NCBI GenBank assembly: GCA_963971405.1 | Contig: OZ020490.1 | Location: 310,001 to 374,000, forward strand | Origin: Psococerastis gibbosa | Taxonomy: Eukaryota; Arthropoda; Insecta; Psocodea; Psocidae | DNA: 64,000 nt | Direction of reading: 5' to 3' | Translations under genes and position numbers: made by a program | Shown here: piece by piece, positions 33,901-45,345 of the stretch | Numbering within the stretch: position 1 is the first letter of the stretch | How the letters are laid out: each line of letters opens with the position of its first letter | The notes under the pieces: model-generated | Databases searched by the model: none | What the model saw: only the letters and a program-made list of their open reading frames with translations | Told to the model about the DNA's origin: nothing

Positions 33901-36900
33901 TAATAATATGTGATGAATAAATAAGGACGTTTTTGTTCTATTACTAAGCCAACCTAGTGGAGTACATTCTCATTTCAATGTCTTAATCAAGTTAGTTAAC
34001 CAGTGTGACCATTTTGTTTCTCAGTTAACATTTCTCTAGATAAGTAATGGAATAAAATGTGTCTGAAATGCATTACTTTTTTCTGCGATATTTGGTAGGC
34101 TAATATAGTTTTTACGCCAAATCAACGATTTCAAGATGGCGGCCGATCATTTAGTGAAAATCATGTGATATTTCCATGAAGTTCATAGCCGTCATAGCGT
34201 CATAGCGTTTTAAAAGAGGGAAAGCAGTGTCGGCACTTGTGCCAAATGCCAAAATGTTCTCTAGTGTAGCCTACTAGCCTACATTAGTGCAATATGATAA
34301 GTGATGGAGGAACCATCGCTCCACGTTGCAGAGTTGCGTATGCATGAAATCTCCCAATGCCTGATCGACCAGATTCAAACTAAGGAATTTTTAAAAAATC
34401 ATTGGTGCCTATTTTTGAAAGACATGTTTTGTCGCATTTTTTTTTTTGTATTCACCAAAATTTAATCAACATTGGAAAAATTATTTCCTAGGCAATAACT
34501 TTTGTTTTTACAATTTCAAGCGTACTCCACTGAACACTGATAATATGGAGATGGACCATTTCGTCCTTTGGGTCAAAGAACTGCGCACAGCCTTCCGACC
34601 ACACGGGTTGTTACTCTCAGTTGCAAGTTCACCTTACATTGAAGTCATACCTATTCTTGCAGAGCACGTCGAATGGATAACCCTCACTACAAACATTTTG
34701 CAATGGGAACGGCGAAATCGAACTTATTACGTGTCTCCCTTATTTTACAGGGAGCAAAATCCCGACCACCTGCCTAATTACTTTGTGAACGTGGTAACTA
34801 ATACTGAAAGTTTTTTAGGTACATACGTATCATATATTGACACATTCAAAGGTTTAAAAAACCCCGGAAAAATAATTAACTAAACGTGAAATTGTAAGGA
34901 CATTTTCCATCGGTTTTGACCGATGAATGTTTTGGGTTTTCGAAAGTATTACCCCTTTATTAGACCCACCCATCACACGAAGAGGCGACCGCAGCAGGCG
35001 CCAAAGATCCAGAAGCTAGTCTAACAGGCCAACAGGGAGATATTTTTTCAATATATATTCAATTAAAATGCCCAATGGGTCGGGCCCGAGAGATGTATCT
35101 CATCTTTTTGCAAAATGTACTTTGAATTGTTGCGCATGCACATACGAGTAGCTCGTAGCTCCAACATATCACAAGGAAGTGTAGTTATTGGCGATGGCTA
35201 TTTATTTGAATCATAAGCCCTGATTGCGCAGTTCATAATGTTATTTCATTCCATTGAAAATTTGTTTATTAAGAATATTCGATTTGAATTTTGATATTGC
35301 ACTGCACTTTCCAATCAATTTTCAAATCGCTATTGGGTCGAATATTGGAACAATATTTAGAGTGTTAAGGCTGAGTGTTCAAAATGTTTTGTAAACAAGA
35401 AATTTTACTGATTTTTGAACAAAATAATTTATTGCTCATTCCACAGACACAAAGATAACAAAGTGAACAGATAAATAACTCATAAAAAAATCCAAGTTAT
35501 CGCAGGAAGTTTATATTTTCTGAACTGAAATATTATTACCTTAAAAAAATTTGATAAATAGCCTTAAACCCATTTTGTAGCACAGTTGTAAATCTGTAAG
35601 GGAAATAGACAACTTTCACAGAAAGCTAGTATTTTTTAAGATTTTTTCATCTGTTCCCTTTTATATCTTTGTGGCTGTGGAACGAGCAATTAATTAATTT
35701 CGTCCAAAAAGTACGATAATTTCTTGTTTACAAAACATTTTGAAGACTCAGCCTTAATCATGAGGATAGTTTTAAAAAATGTATTTTGCGCGTGTAGAGT
35801 GAAATTAATTTTTGTCTTCAATGCATCGTATTGATTTGTTTTAAAATATTAGTACACATAATAAATGTGATTCTTTTTATTCGAACTAGCTCACTACACC
35901 TGACACCTGTATACACTAAGTTATTGTAGGCTAATTTTGTCATTCTAGAGATAGTGAATGAGTGAGGGAGGGAGAGAGAGAGCCCCATCTCAGTAGTAGG
36001 CTAATAGAACAATGGCTATTTTTTACATTACAGAACGATTCAATCCATTACTGGATATCGAAGGGAGTCCCTCGCCGTAAACTCGTCATGACGCTGCCTT
36101 CTGAAGGAAGGACTTTTACTCTCGCCAGCACCAATGATACAAGTCTCAACGCACAAGAAATTGGAGATGGCGAACTGGGCGAGTTCAATAATGAACCGAC
36201 ATATATCGCCTACTTCGAAATCTGTTATCGCATTCGGTACCAGAAATGGGTCGTTGTACAAGATCATGAGGAGACAGTGGGTTCTTATATGTACAAGGGG
36301 AATCAATGGGTGTCCTTTGATGATATAACGGTGATTCAAAATAAGGTGAACCATAAACTATAATATTATGAATAGTGGGGTCTAAGTGATTTACAGTTTA
36401 GAAATTTGTTGAAAACTAAATTTTGAAAAATAAGCGTGATGACAGAATATGACATGAGTTAACTTACAATATTTATAAGCCATATGGAGCTCCAAATAAT
36501 GTTGTGAGGTACCTACACTTGCATTATCAGTCTCCAGTTTAACTTTCCAAGTCTTTGCCCATAAAATTGTCATCATTCACTGTTATGTACGTATCTAGAA
36601 CAGTGAAATTGTTTTAAGTGCCAAAATTTTCTATTTCGAGATTTTGTGTTACCCAAGTTGAGGCCTCCTGAGTTTCTGAGACATGTGAGTTCTCAAGAAA
36701 TTTGCTGCCCCCCCCCCCCCCCCCATCTATAAACAAATCCTGGCTATACCTCTTTAACTAAGCAGTAAATATTATTAGCACCAGCAGATTACCAGTACAA
36801 CAAGACTAGGACTATCCTCTTGAAACTATGCCAAAAATAGATTACCATGTTGACGCAAAAAATGATAGGTACCGTACGACTTTATGAATGAAAGCCACAA

Positions 36901-39900
36901 AGGCGAATGGCCAGAATGATGCCTGTCCGGTCCAGTCTAAATCACAACAATTGGTCCTTCTGTGGTAAATTTAGGTCCACTGCAGATCTTGTTCCATGTC
37001 CATTTGTGATCGCCAGCATTTCTCATTAAGTGATACTGCTGCAGCTGTGGCACGAACATAGTACTATAGAACCCATTTCACGTTCAGCGGGTTTTATTGG
37101 GCACAACACAAGCCCGCTGAATTAAAAAGATACTCTTTTTCTGCATTTCAGTCAGAATACATACGTTTCATGAATTTGGGAGGAGCTGAGGTTGACATGA
37201 CCCACGATGACTTTAAAGACGTATGCGGAGGCGGCTACTATCCTATACTGTCCACGACCAGACAAATACTGGGACCTGCAGTGAATGATACCGCAGCGGA
37301 GAAGGTGCCACTGCAGGAGATAGTTTCTAGACCAAATAATGCCATGATTAATATAGGCATCAACTTCGCATACTTCATATTGACAATCTGCCTCATTGCT
37401 ATTTTCGGATACAGTGCTTATCGAATTAATCGACGGTATCGTTGGAAACGCAATGATGATCAGATTATGATGGAAAAGAAAATTGTTTTCGTTGCGAAAA
37501 AGCTTGTTCAAGGTGAAGAGAATTCAATTGAGTTGCCATTTGTGACGCTGGAGAAAAAGGTGGAATTATGCAGACGACGTGAAGAATCTCCTAGGCCGGT
37601 ACCAGAGTATCAGCTTCAAATTGATCACTTTTGGGAGATTTCCCGAGACTGCATTATTATGGGTGAGCTTCTGGGAGAAGGCGGATTTGGCCGAGTAGTA
37701 CGGGCCGAAGTTTTAGATGACTCACAAAGAGGCAGCACATCTGTTGCCGTTAAGATGTTGAAAGGTGAGGGAGGTTAAATTCTTCTTTTTTTTATTCATT
37801 AACTGATGATATACTTACAATCAAAATTTCCAGATACTTGGCTGGTAATAATAACAAACATGATAAGGAAAACGCTGTTGATTTGCTTTTGTCTCCACGT
37901 AATTAAAAGAAAATTTAATAACTGGGCGCCATGTTAAATTTTCTGGTAGATTGTTATGTACTTGTTCTTAATCATGCAAATGCTCATAAACTAATTTTGT
38001 GATTTTTTCGAAATTGATAAACGGCACCGGAAGCCAAACCGTGAGTGATAGATGAATGCACAAAACACTTTTAATGCCAATATTGCGCATGCTCAATGCA
38101 TAGGGGAGTTTGAAGCTGAAAGCAGCAGGGGCTTAAAATAAATGAATAAATAAATAAAATTACACATATTTATGTTAAATTATGCAATACAAGTAATCAA
38201 CAATTAATTGACAAGAAAGTATAAATTATAAAGTCGTCAACTTAGGGACTGTAGCCTACGGCAACAGTTCGAAAATAGCCATTTGGCTGATTGTTCTTAA
38301 GGAACTTGGTTGATTGATAGTAAATGATTACACTGAGAGAAATGCTACACATAAGATATCGGAGTTTATCCGATAAATACGTGACAACGTAGTTGGTACT
38401 ATAAGTTAACGGATCGGTTCTCCGATAAATCCTCTACGTTAACTCATCGTCTTCCATAACTCCGATACTTATGTGCTCCGATAATTCACTAACATATCGT
38501 TTTCTATTTAACGTTGGCCTAGATTTTGCTCCGATAACCCATCGTTCTCTAGTTATCGTTGACCTATAAATTCTCCGATAATCCATCGTTAAGCTCTGCT
38601 TCTACCTACGATACCCTATCGTAGCTGCATCCTCGTGGGGGGGGGGGGGGGGGACAGCGGCAGCGCTGGCAGTATATATATATATAGGGAGGATCTGGTA
38701 CATATATATATATGCACTCTGTATTAATGCACGCAGAGCCCCCTGAATATGTATATCCAAACGCCGCCCTTCATCGCCTCCTCCCCTCTCTCCTCCCGAT
38801 AGATGCAGCACGTTGCAACACTGGGCGCTATCTATGCACGTCCTTTCATCCTGCAGCCACCTGAAAGGAATAATTCAACAATATAATGCAATGTATAACT
38901 GTATATAAGATTAAAATGGTGTAGCCCATAAACAGTATATTGGGCAATGGGGAACATAATAGCCTAGATACAATCGCTTTTGAACAACCAAATTAAGACA
39001 ATTTTCTAGTCCAGCTTTTTGGCTTAAGCTAAGAAAGAATTCCACGGGAAATATTCACTACAGGCTATGGCTATAAAAGCATTATAGACACTAGATGAAA
39101 TATTTCTCTTTATTTTAATGCGGATGCATTATAATTATGTGACCAATCAATCGTATATCAAAATGCAGAGAAATAATTCTTCTACTGCCTTAAATATAAG
39201 ACTTGAGACACTAGGCATATGAAATAATGATGCGCATCCAAACAGCCCCAACTATTACGTGAGGGAGCTCTAAGGAAAGGAATGAAGGACTGAAGGTTCA
39301 AGGTAGGCAGGTACGTCCGTTAATGCAAGATGCGCGGGACGTTGACGCAGGGGTAAATCCCGAACTGCGCATGTGCAGACCTTCAACTACGATAACTTGC
39401 TGCGATAATTTAAATGGGGGTTGACCACTCCGATAACATTTTTTTAGTCTCCGATATCTTACCTAGGTCTTACGATAACTTTTCAAAAGTTAATTGTGAT
39501 GGACAGGCGTAAAGCAACTACGATTAGTTTTTGATTTTTAGACTAGAGTACAAGGACTACAATTCAAGGACATTTTGGTATACGCGATAACTTAACGTCG
39601 CATCTGTTAGAATAATCTGGTTAACTTGCTTATTGCACGAAAAGTTAGAGTCCTTTTTTTAGCTATTTTATTTATTTTCAACTAAAATTCATGATTTCGA
39701 GTTGCTAAATTTGTGGATTGGCATTCAGCATAGGGGTATGGTGAAATTATTGAATTTTCCTCTCCCCTAACGTTAGTATTTCATGTGTTCAATAACCAAA
39801 TTTTCTTTTGGACTTCATTTTTAGAATAAGCACATAGGTATTTAGTAGTAAAAGTCTACTTATTTTTTTTTAACTATAATATTTACGACGCTGTTCAATT

Positions 39901-42900
39901 TTTTAACTCTCCGAGCAACATGCAATCCGCGTGAGCCCAGTATCAGCACTGGGCACTGGGTATCCAGCGGCTCCGACTATCGCACGGACCCGATGGGTCA
40001 CCCCCTGCCATCATAAGCCGCATAGCCCGCATCCGCAGCATCACGCAATGCGTATACATTATTATTATATGCATCCTATAGATCAAGTCATAGCCCATAT
40101 ATACACAATATAACATATTATATTTTCTTAAATGAAATTTATCCTCCATTCAGCATGACTACCAGACAAAACACTTTATCAGGGAGAACCCATTATAATC
40201 GAAAATATTCAAATCAATTTATTAGTTATGCAACCGTTTGACACAGGTAATCAATTAACCTAAAGAAATCCAGCAAATTTGAGTATACTTGTACAAAATG
40301 AAACCTCCTTCCCCACTTCGTTTACTTTTAAATACAATTTCATGACAACTTTTAACGAATAGCAAAAATTAGGTTTGAATTTCTTTGGACGCTAACAGAA
40401 GCATCCGTCCATACCGCACATATACAAATATGTATTTGCATTTTATTTTTCAAAGTCATAACATAATTATAACCCCCCCCCCCCCCAGGGGAATTGGTTA
40501 ATTTTTCCCTACAATAGCAAAGCAAAGTAGTTTTCTATGTAATATATAATTTTTTACTTTCGTTCCATATTTACGAATATAGATGTCGTATTAAAGCAAT
40601 ATGATTTTAAATTTTAGCGCGAAAAACACACGCTACGTGTAACTTATCGGACCATATCCAGTGAATCCGATAAGTATTCGTCTCAGCTAGGTCATCATAT
40701 CATATCATATCGTATCGTACATTTTTTAGGCGTTGGATTATCGATGTGCCAGAGCTCCTTTAAAGTATTGTCGACTAAGCAACGATATCTTATCGAGGCA
40801 TTACAAGTTCGATAAGATATCGGAGTAACAGCTCAACGAAAACGCAACGGAGATTTTGGGTTATCGGAGAAGTGGTCCGATATCTTATGTGTAGTAATCT
40901 ACGATAAGTTTTCGAAATTTCGTTATCGGACTGAAAAATGGGTGTCCGATACTTGAATACAGCCCAATATTTCTCTCAGTGTAGTTCATGTGTAACCAAA
41001 AATTGTTACCTTAGAAATAAGCTGTTTACGCGGATTACAGAGCAATGCAATATAGAAATTTCAAAACTGAAAAATTACTGACAATCAATCAGACAAATGT
41101 TTAAAATATCCAGCATTTATTGAAAATTTGCCCCCCTTAAGTTTTAATCCCAGATGGGCTATTTATACAGTGGTGAAAAATGTCTAGGTATAGGCCTATA
41201 TAAGTTTGGCGAGTTGTCTATTAAATCGCAAATAGATCGGCACTTCGGAGAGGATGTTGGCTATTGTGACTATGGGTTTTAGGATTTAAAAGTTGTTCTG
41301 TGACGGCTAAGGAAGTGCTGGAGGAAAGAGAGGTGGGTTACGCGAATGCCTTTAAGCGTATTGCCCTTAGAATGTATTAGACGATAATACATATGATAGT
41401 TCTATAGTGGCATCAAAGGGTCACGCTGGAATTCTCCTTCTCTTTTTATTTTGTTTTACCATCTTTAGCTGAGATTTGCATGACTATGGACACTCTTCAA
41501 CCACCTGAGACAACTGCCAATATCCATTAGATTACCAAGTATTTGCCTGTTCTAACAAGTTTCGGCCCATGTCTATTATAAATTGACACTGTAGTTACGA
41601 CCACTGTTCACAGCCATTTGTGGTGCGCAGTAATCTGAATGTGGTTTGAGAAGTTGCCACAATTAGAGTTCCAACAAGAAGTACTGTATGCTTTTAGGGA
41701 GTTGTCATATTTATCAAACAGTCACAGGTTCAAAGATCTTATAATAAACTTGGTTTACCTTACTCCATGGTGCTACAGCCTGGTTAGGACATTGACCTGT
41801 TTTACATCAGCGTTAGGCAAGGAACTGATGATGCATCGATACATCTGACATGTTACAATGCAACGCTACAGATGCTAATGCCAGCTTTTTCAGTTTTAAA
41901 TTTTGTAAAGTTTGATGCTGATAGGCATAGACATTGTGTTTTCAGAGACTCATAGTGACAGCGATATGGTGGATTTCGTAAGCGAAATGGAAATAATGAA
42001 AATTATTGGCGAGCATATCAACTTAATCAATTTGATTGGCTGCTGCACCCAAGACGGACCTCTTTTGGTGGTGGTCGAGTTCGCCCCTCATGGCAATTTG
42101 AGAGATTTCTTAAGAGGATGTCGACGAACTTCCCAAAAGATCCACCGAGAAGAAGGCGACCATGTCTCCGATGAAAGGGTTCTAGTTTCCATCGCATTTC
42201 AAATTGCAAGTGGAATGGAGTATCTGTCGTCAAAAAAGGCAAGTAGGCCTGAAACTGGAGCAGGTCTAAAGTAGAGTAGTAATGTAGAAACTTTCGGAAC
42301 TACGATGTATATAAAAATGCAGTTCATTTGCAAGGCATTTTCATTTTGTAAACTGGAGTGACAGTCAATACTGGTCAAATCGCTAAGCGGAGCATATAGT
42401 GTCGGCCATAATAAAAATTTTATTTTAATTTTATTTTTTTATTTTTTATTTTAGTATGTATTGGCCATTTTTAAAATACAGTGGTATTCTCAGCGTCGTT
42501 ATAGATAAAATAACTCTATTACGATTTATTACGTTATTATACGTTTGGATTGACCATATCCTTCGCTTTTACAATCTACCATTATCAATGATTCTAGGTG
42601 CTTTCCTCAAACTGTCTGCTGCTTATGATCGTGTTAACATGCAATTTTTGCTTGACAAACTGTATACCTACTGCATTGGTATATAAGGACTCCCGCATAA
42701 TCTACTCCAATCTTATCGTCTCCAATTTATTGTAGCCTGTAAACTTATGGCAGCCTAACTAAAGAGAATAAAACTGCTCAGTTGGAGGACAGATATTAAC
42801 CAACACCCTACGCTTGTGGTCTAAACTCTATTTTTATTTCGGAATCAGCTGCAACAATAGACGGTATCCCTCAGGACTCTGTTTTAAGCCCAATTTTGTA

Positions 42901-45345
42901 CCGAATTTATGGCAATAATATTGATTGTTTTCTTGTTGTTTGTTTGCGACGCCTGCTTTCTGCTTTTTTGCTCTTAAGCAACCCTGTTAGCCTAGAGGGA
43001 GGGGGGGGGGGGCAGTGAGTCTGTTTGTTAACTTGAGGCAACCTAAGAGCACACTCTTTCACCTCCGGAGAAAGGGGACTTGACTGTCAGGGCCATGGAT
43101 ATCCTGATTTTTAGTGGATTCCGAACCACTTTGGGAACATAGTGAAATGACACGATTAAATCGGAGGTGACCAGGACTCAGACCGCACTTAGACTGACTG
43201 GTATAGTCCTTATGTCCCATCATGTGTCCAGAATGTGTTCAACATAATTTTACAATTATTTAACTTCTTCCATTTCCCGATCACTGAAATCGTCTTCATT
43301 GGCTCCAGTTTCAGTTATCCCGTCTCCAGACATATCTTCTTACATATTAAAAGAAATGTTTATTGAATTCTGATGACATCACCATAATATATGTATCAGC
43401 TTCCACCATAAGTCAGATTATGCTGTTAGACAGTCTACGGCCACCTTAACCAATGTTGAACACCTGTTCCCTATGCATAAGGTTTACTACTCAACGATGG
43501 AAAACCACCACCGAAACAGCTGACCATAAATTTGATTTATTATTGTGGAATTCGTGCAGTTCTTTGTAATTTTATCCTAAATTGTAATGGGTCACTTCCT
43601 CACTTCCACGAAGTCACTGCAGGGACAGAATTAGGTTATTAGATGTCTTCTTAAACTTTCGATAGCTACAATTTGCAGAGATTGTTTTAGGCAACTCTGA
43701 ATTACGGTACACTTTCCCCTCATTACACGCATACCAATCACGTCATTTAGCTAAACGAAAAGTAACTGTGGGTGACTGTGTCTCATCTAATAAAATACAC
43801 CTTAACACTGTTACCAGACAAGGGGTTATCTCCTCTGAACTGGCCCACAAGATGAAAGTAGAGCTAGTCAGCTAGCCCCCACTAACAACAGTTGAAAATT
43901 GTTTACAATGGCCTATGTATACAATTACAGAGAATTATAATATTAGTGTCAATTATTGCAGCTAGTTCATCGTGATCTCGCCGCTAGGAACATCCTCGTT
44001 GGCCATGAAGTCACAGTAAAGATCGCTGACTTTGGTCTGACACGAGAAGTCAACAGTTTGTACTACTACCGAAAAACCACGGAGGGTAAGCTTCCCATCC
44101 GGTGGATGGCTCCAGAAGCCTTGTTTGACCAGATATCGACCTTCCAGTCGGACGTCTGGTCGTACGGGGTTGTTCTGTGGGAGATTTTCACTCTGGGAGA
44201 AACGCCTTACCCTTCCATCAGCCACCAGGATCTGTACAACATGCTGAAGAGCGGGCACCGTATGGAGAAGCCAGCGGGGTGTTCAGATGATGTGTACCAG
44301 ATCATGCGAGACTGCTGGATGTATAAGTCTAAGGAAAGGCCGACTTTTGGAGAACTAGTTGTAAAGCTAGACAGTCTGATGGCTCAAGCGATAAGTAGGG
44401 TAAGTTTTAAATTGAGCGATTATTGAAGAAATATTTTGGTTCATTTCATGTAACCTACAAACCTTTTTTTTTATGAATTTTGACAGCAGTAAAAGTCAGG
44501 TCTTGCAGACAAAGACACATTTCATGTGGGGGGCTGGACACTTGTTTCAATGCCTCATCCAACAGTATGCCATAAGGAAATAGCATTTACAAGTCATATT
44601 GCTGATTCATAAAGAATAAAACGTTTAACCGCCTCAGATCATAAATTTCAGGAGATTAAAATGGTTTTTTGGCTCAAAATTTAGTTGAAGGGCTCAATTA
44701 CAGCGTTTATACTTCAAATTACTCACTGAACGTGTAATACTGGCATTACACTGACTTAGGTAAGAGAAGCGACCTCCTCGTTATAACTTAAGCTACAGGA
44801 CCTATAATCATCTGTTTTGCCGTATGCCGGGCATCGTCTTAGCCACAAGACCACATGCCCGCCAGTGCAGGGTTGGCTAAATCTTCTATTTTATAGAATG
44901 CTCTTTGACAAAATTCGCATTGTTGGACAGGTTAAAACATCAGCTGGAGGATTTAGCGAAATTTGTGGTCTAGCGTTTAAGACGATTCCTTGGGAAGGCA
45001 TAAATCCAGAGTCTAAATCCCGCCAAGTCCAGTTGTTTCTATACCTAGATAGATCCTCCAAATTTCGGTTACGTGATTTACGGTATCGAAATCATGATTC
45101 CTATCGGCTGTAATAACCCACAAAACTTTAGTTTTCAAAGTCAGCTTCCGATTTCTTTGTGGTTTCATCGTAGGCCTACACTCGCTCTGCTTTATCACCG
45201 TCATTTGACTTATCAATTAGTAGCCAAGCCAATTGTGATTATGAAGACCTAGGGACTATAGTCTATGTTCATGGTGACATGTAATTTTCAGGACGTCTTT
45301 TCTATGAACACTGAAGAAGACACTAGCAGCGATATTCGGAAGTAA
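30836..45345 (+). CDS. GH18-FGFR-type receptor tyrosine kinase, gene 2 (complete, 10 exons)
   Basis: Exons: 30836-30941, 31098-31193, 32179-32349, 33356-33546, 34521-34793, 36034-36345, 37152-37764, 41946-42238, 43962-44399, 45292-45345. They sum to 2547 nt, an exact multiple of three, with every splice phase consistent, giving 848 residues. Predicted layout: signal peptide 1-29, linker to about 67, GH18 barrel about 68-420, transmembrane helix about 452-473, kinase about 544-831, tail 832-848. The GH18 catalytic motif is degenerate (D179-G-M-Q-L-N-L-G186, glycine in place of the catalytic Glu). The kinase is intact: G-loop 558-563, K584, alpha-C E601, D690, DFG 708-710, activation-loop Y719-Y721, APE 735-737. 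Inferred role: plasma-membrane receptor that binds through a dead chitinase fold and signals as an FGFR-like kinase. The exact end of exon 5 is the weakest boundary. Confidence 0.88.
31098..31193 (+). CDS. gene 2 exon 2: short linker before GH18
   Basis: Acceptor TTTGCAG ending at 31097, phase 1. It encodes DDITSTFV... and a conserved [11 protein letters not shown] stretch shared almost identically with gene 3. The phase needed by exon 3 puts the exon end at TCAG (31193), followed by GCAAGA, so this is a second GC-type donor. The GT in GTAAAG a few bases later gives the wrong phase. Confidence 0.7.
32179..32349 (+). CDS. gene 2 exon 3: GH18 first strands
   Basis: Acceptor GTCTTAG ending at 32178; donor GTAAGT at 32350, phase 1. 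It encodes [16 protein letters not shown] and [11 protein letters not shown]. These correspond to GH18 beta-1 (K-V-x-C-Y-x-x-x-W) and beta-2 (L-C-T-H-I-x-Y-x-F). The paired cysteines (IC, LC) that form the first disulfide of animal chitinases are kept. Confidence 0.85.
32720..33015 (+). repeat. dispersed repeat ending in ACT/AAT microsatellite
   Basis: About 250 bp, moderately GC-rich, ending in an ACT-repeat and AATAATAAATA. Part of it (AGTGGTTCGGAATCCACT, GGTCACCTCCGA) recurs in reverse at 43060-43220. Its 77-residue open frame is not a gene. In intron 3 of gene 2. Confidence 0.6.
33038..33231 (-). repeat. tRNA-derived SINE, near full-length
   Basis: Minus strand: A-box-like TAGCGGTACGGAC region and B box GGTTCGAGTCCCAC (33163-33176), then the body GGGCGTG..AGCAGGCGGTCC and a tail with CTAGGTTTGCTTAG and AAAAAGTC. 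Same family as 62154-62357 and fragments at 53754-53862 and 33915-33965. In intron 3 of gene 2. Confidence 0.8.
33356..33546 (+). CDS. gene 2 exon 4: GH18 beta-3/beta-4 with lost catalytic motif
   Basis: Acceptor ATTTCAG ending at 33355; donor GTGTGC at 33547, phase 0. It contains the beta-3 region ([10 protein letters not shown]) and the beta-4 segment [13 protein letters not shown]. In active GH18 enzymes this reads F-D-G-x-D-x-D-W-E; here both inner Asp are Q and N and the acid/base Glu is Gly. This predicts no chitin hydrolysis. Confidence 0.88.
33915..33965 (-). repeat. SINE tail fragment
   Basis: Shares TTGTTCTATTACTAAGCC and AACCTAGTGGAGT with the SINE 3' part. In intron 4 of gene 2. 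Confidence 0.6.
34521..34793 (+). CDS. gene 2 exon 5: GH18 middle
   Basis: The acceptor TTTCAAG ends at 34520 and aligns with the acceptor of gene 3 exon 5. It encodes [21 protein letters not shown], matching the GH18 N-F-x-x-L-L-x-E-L-R-x-A-F helix and the following strand, then [12 protein letters not shown] where active enzymes carry M-x-Y-D. The donor is placed at GTAACT (34794); a GTGAAC six codons earlier is an alternative in the same phase. Confidence 0.75.
35369..35753. mobile_element. TTAA-flanked MITE
   Basis: 385 bp with about 35-bp inverted ends (GGCTGAGTGTTCAAAATG at left; CATTTTGAAGACTCAGCC at right) and TTAA on both sides (35365-35368, 35754-35757). The TTAA target is the piggyBac signature. 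No ORF. In intron 5 of gene 2. Confidence 0.75.
36034..36345 (+). CDS. gene 2 exon 6: GH18 C-terminal part
   Basis: Acceptor ACATTACAG ending at 36033; donor GTGAAC at 36346, both phase 0. It encodes [32 protein letters not shown], an insertion domain, and [15 protein letters not shown] followed by IQNK, all standard GH18 C-half signatures. The 104 residues contain potential N-glycosylation sites (NDS, NDT). Confidence 0.88.
36367..37140. other. intron 6 of gene 2
   Basis: No exon or element recognised; contains a C run at 36709-36724. Confidence 0.5.
37152..37764 (+). CDS. gene 2 exon 7: GH18 end, transmembrane helix, kinase start
   Basis: Acceptor CATTTCAG ending at 37151; donor AAAG|GTGAGG, phase 1. 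Residues 384-587: last GH18 strand (LGGAEVD, then [13 protein letters not shown]), a stalk about 20 residues longer than in gene 1, the helix [20 protein letters not shown], basic stop-transfer (RRYRWKR), juxtamembrane, [21 protein letters not shown] and VAVKMLK. One exon spans ectodomain, membrane helix and kinase lobe, so the fusion is physically encoded in one exon and not a prediction artefact. Confidence 0.93.
38331..40981. mobile_element. foldback-type DNA element, copy A (2651 bp)
   Basis: Terminal inverted repeat CACTGAGAGAAAT / ATTTCTCTCAGTG with TA on both sides (38329-38330, 40982-40983). Subterminal regions are packed with alternating CTCCGATAA and TTATCGGAG words. Includes G and C runs and AT microsatellites. 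No transposase ORF. Homologous over most of its length to copy B at 49346-51189. In intron 7 of gene 2. Confidence 0.88.
41946..42238 (+). CDS. gene 2 exon 8: kinase N-lobe to alpha-E
   Basis: Acceptor TTTTCAG ending at 41945; phase 1 entry, phase 0 exit; 293 nt, identical in length to gene 1 exon 8. Motifs: [44 protein letters not shown] and GMEYLSSKK. The donor is AAG|GCAAGT at 42239, the same GC donor as in gene 1. Confidence 0.9.
42540..42940 (+). mobile_element. degenerate non-LTR RT fragment
   Basis: Reads [20 protein letters not shown] (motif A of RT) then, after stops, [20 protein letters not shown] (motif B). No YADD. In intron 8 of gene 2. Confidence 0.7.
43962..44399 (+). CDS. gene 2 exon 9: kinase catalytic and C-lobe
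   Basis: Acceptor TTGCAG ending at 43961; donor GTAAGT at 44400; 438 nt, identical in length to gene 1 exon 9. Contains [58 protein letters not shown] and ERPTF. Predicted active, and closest in pattern to FGF receptors. Confidence 0.93.
45292..45345 (+). CDS. gene 2 exon 10: short acidic tail and stop
   Basis: Acceptor AATTTTCAG ending at 45291, phase 0, 17 residues (starting [10 protein letters not shown]) then TAA. Unlike gene 1 the tail has no tyrosine. The position is supported by the correct phase and by the total length being divisible by three, but the exon is short and unconserved, so a different last exon is possible. Confidence 0.55.
   Translation, partial: DVFSMNTEEDTSSDIRK

Noticed and set aside
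44817-45113. 98-residue frame in the last intron of gene 2 as an alternative last exon
   Set aside because: No splice signals in the right phase and no similarity to the gene 1 tail.
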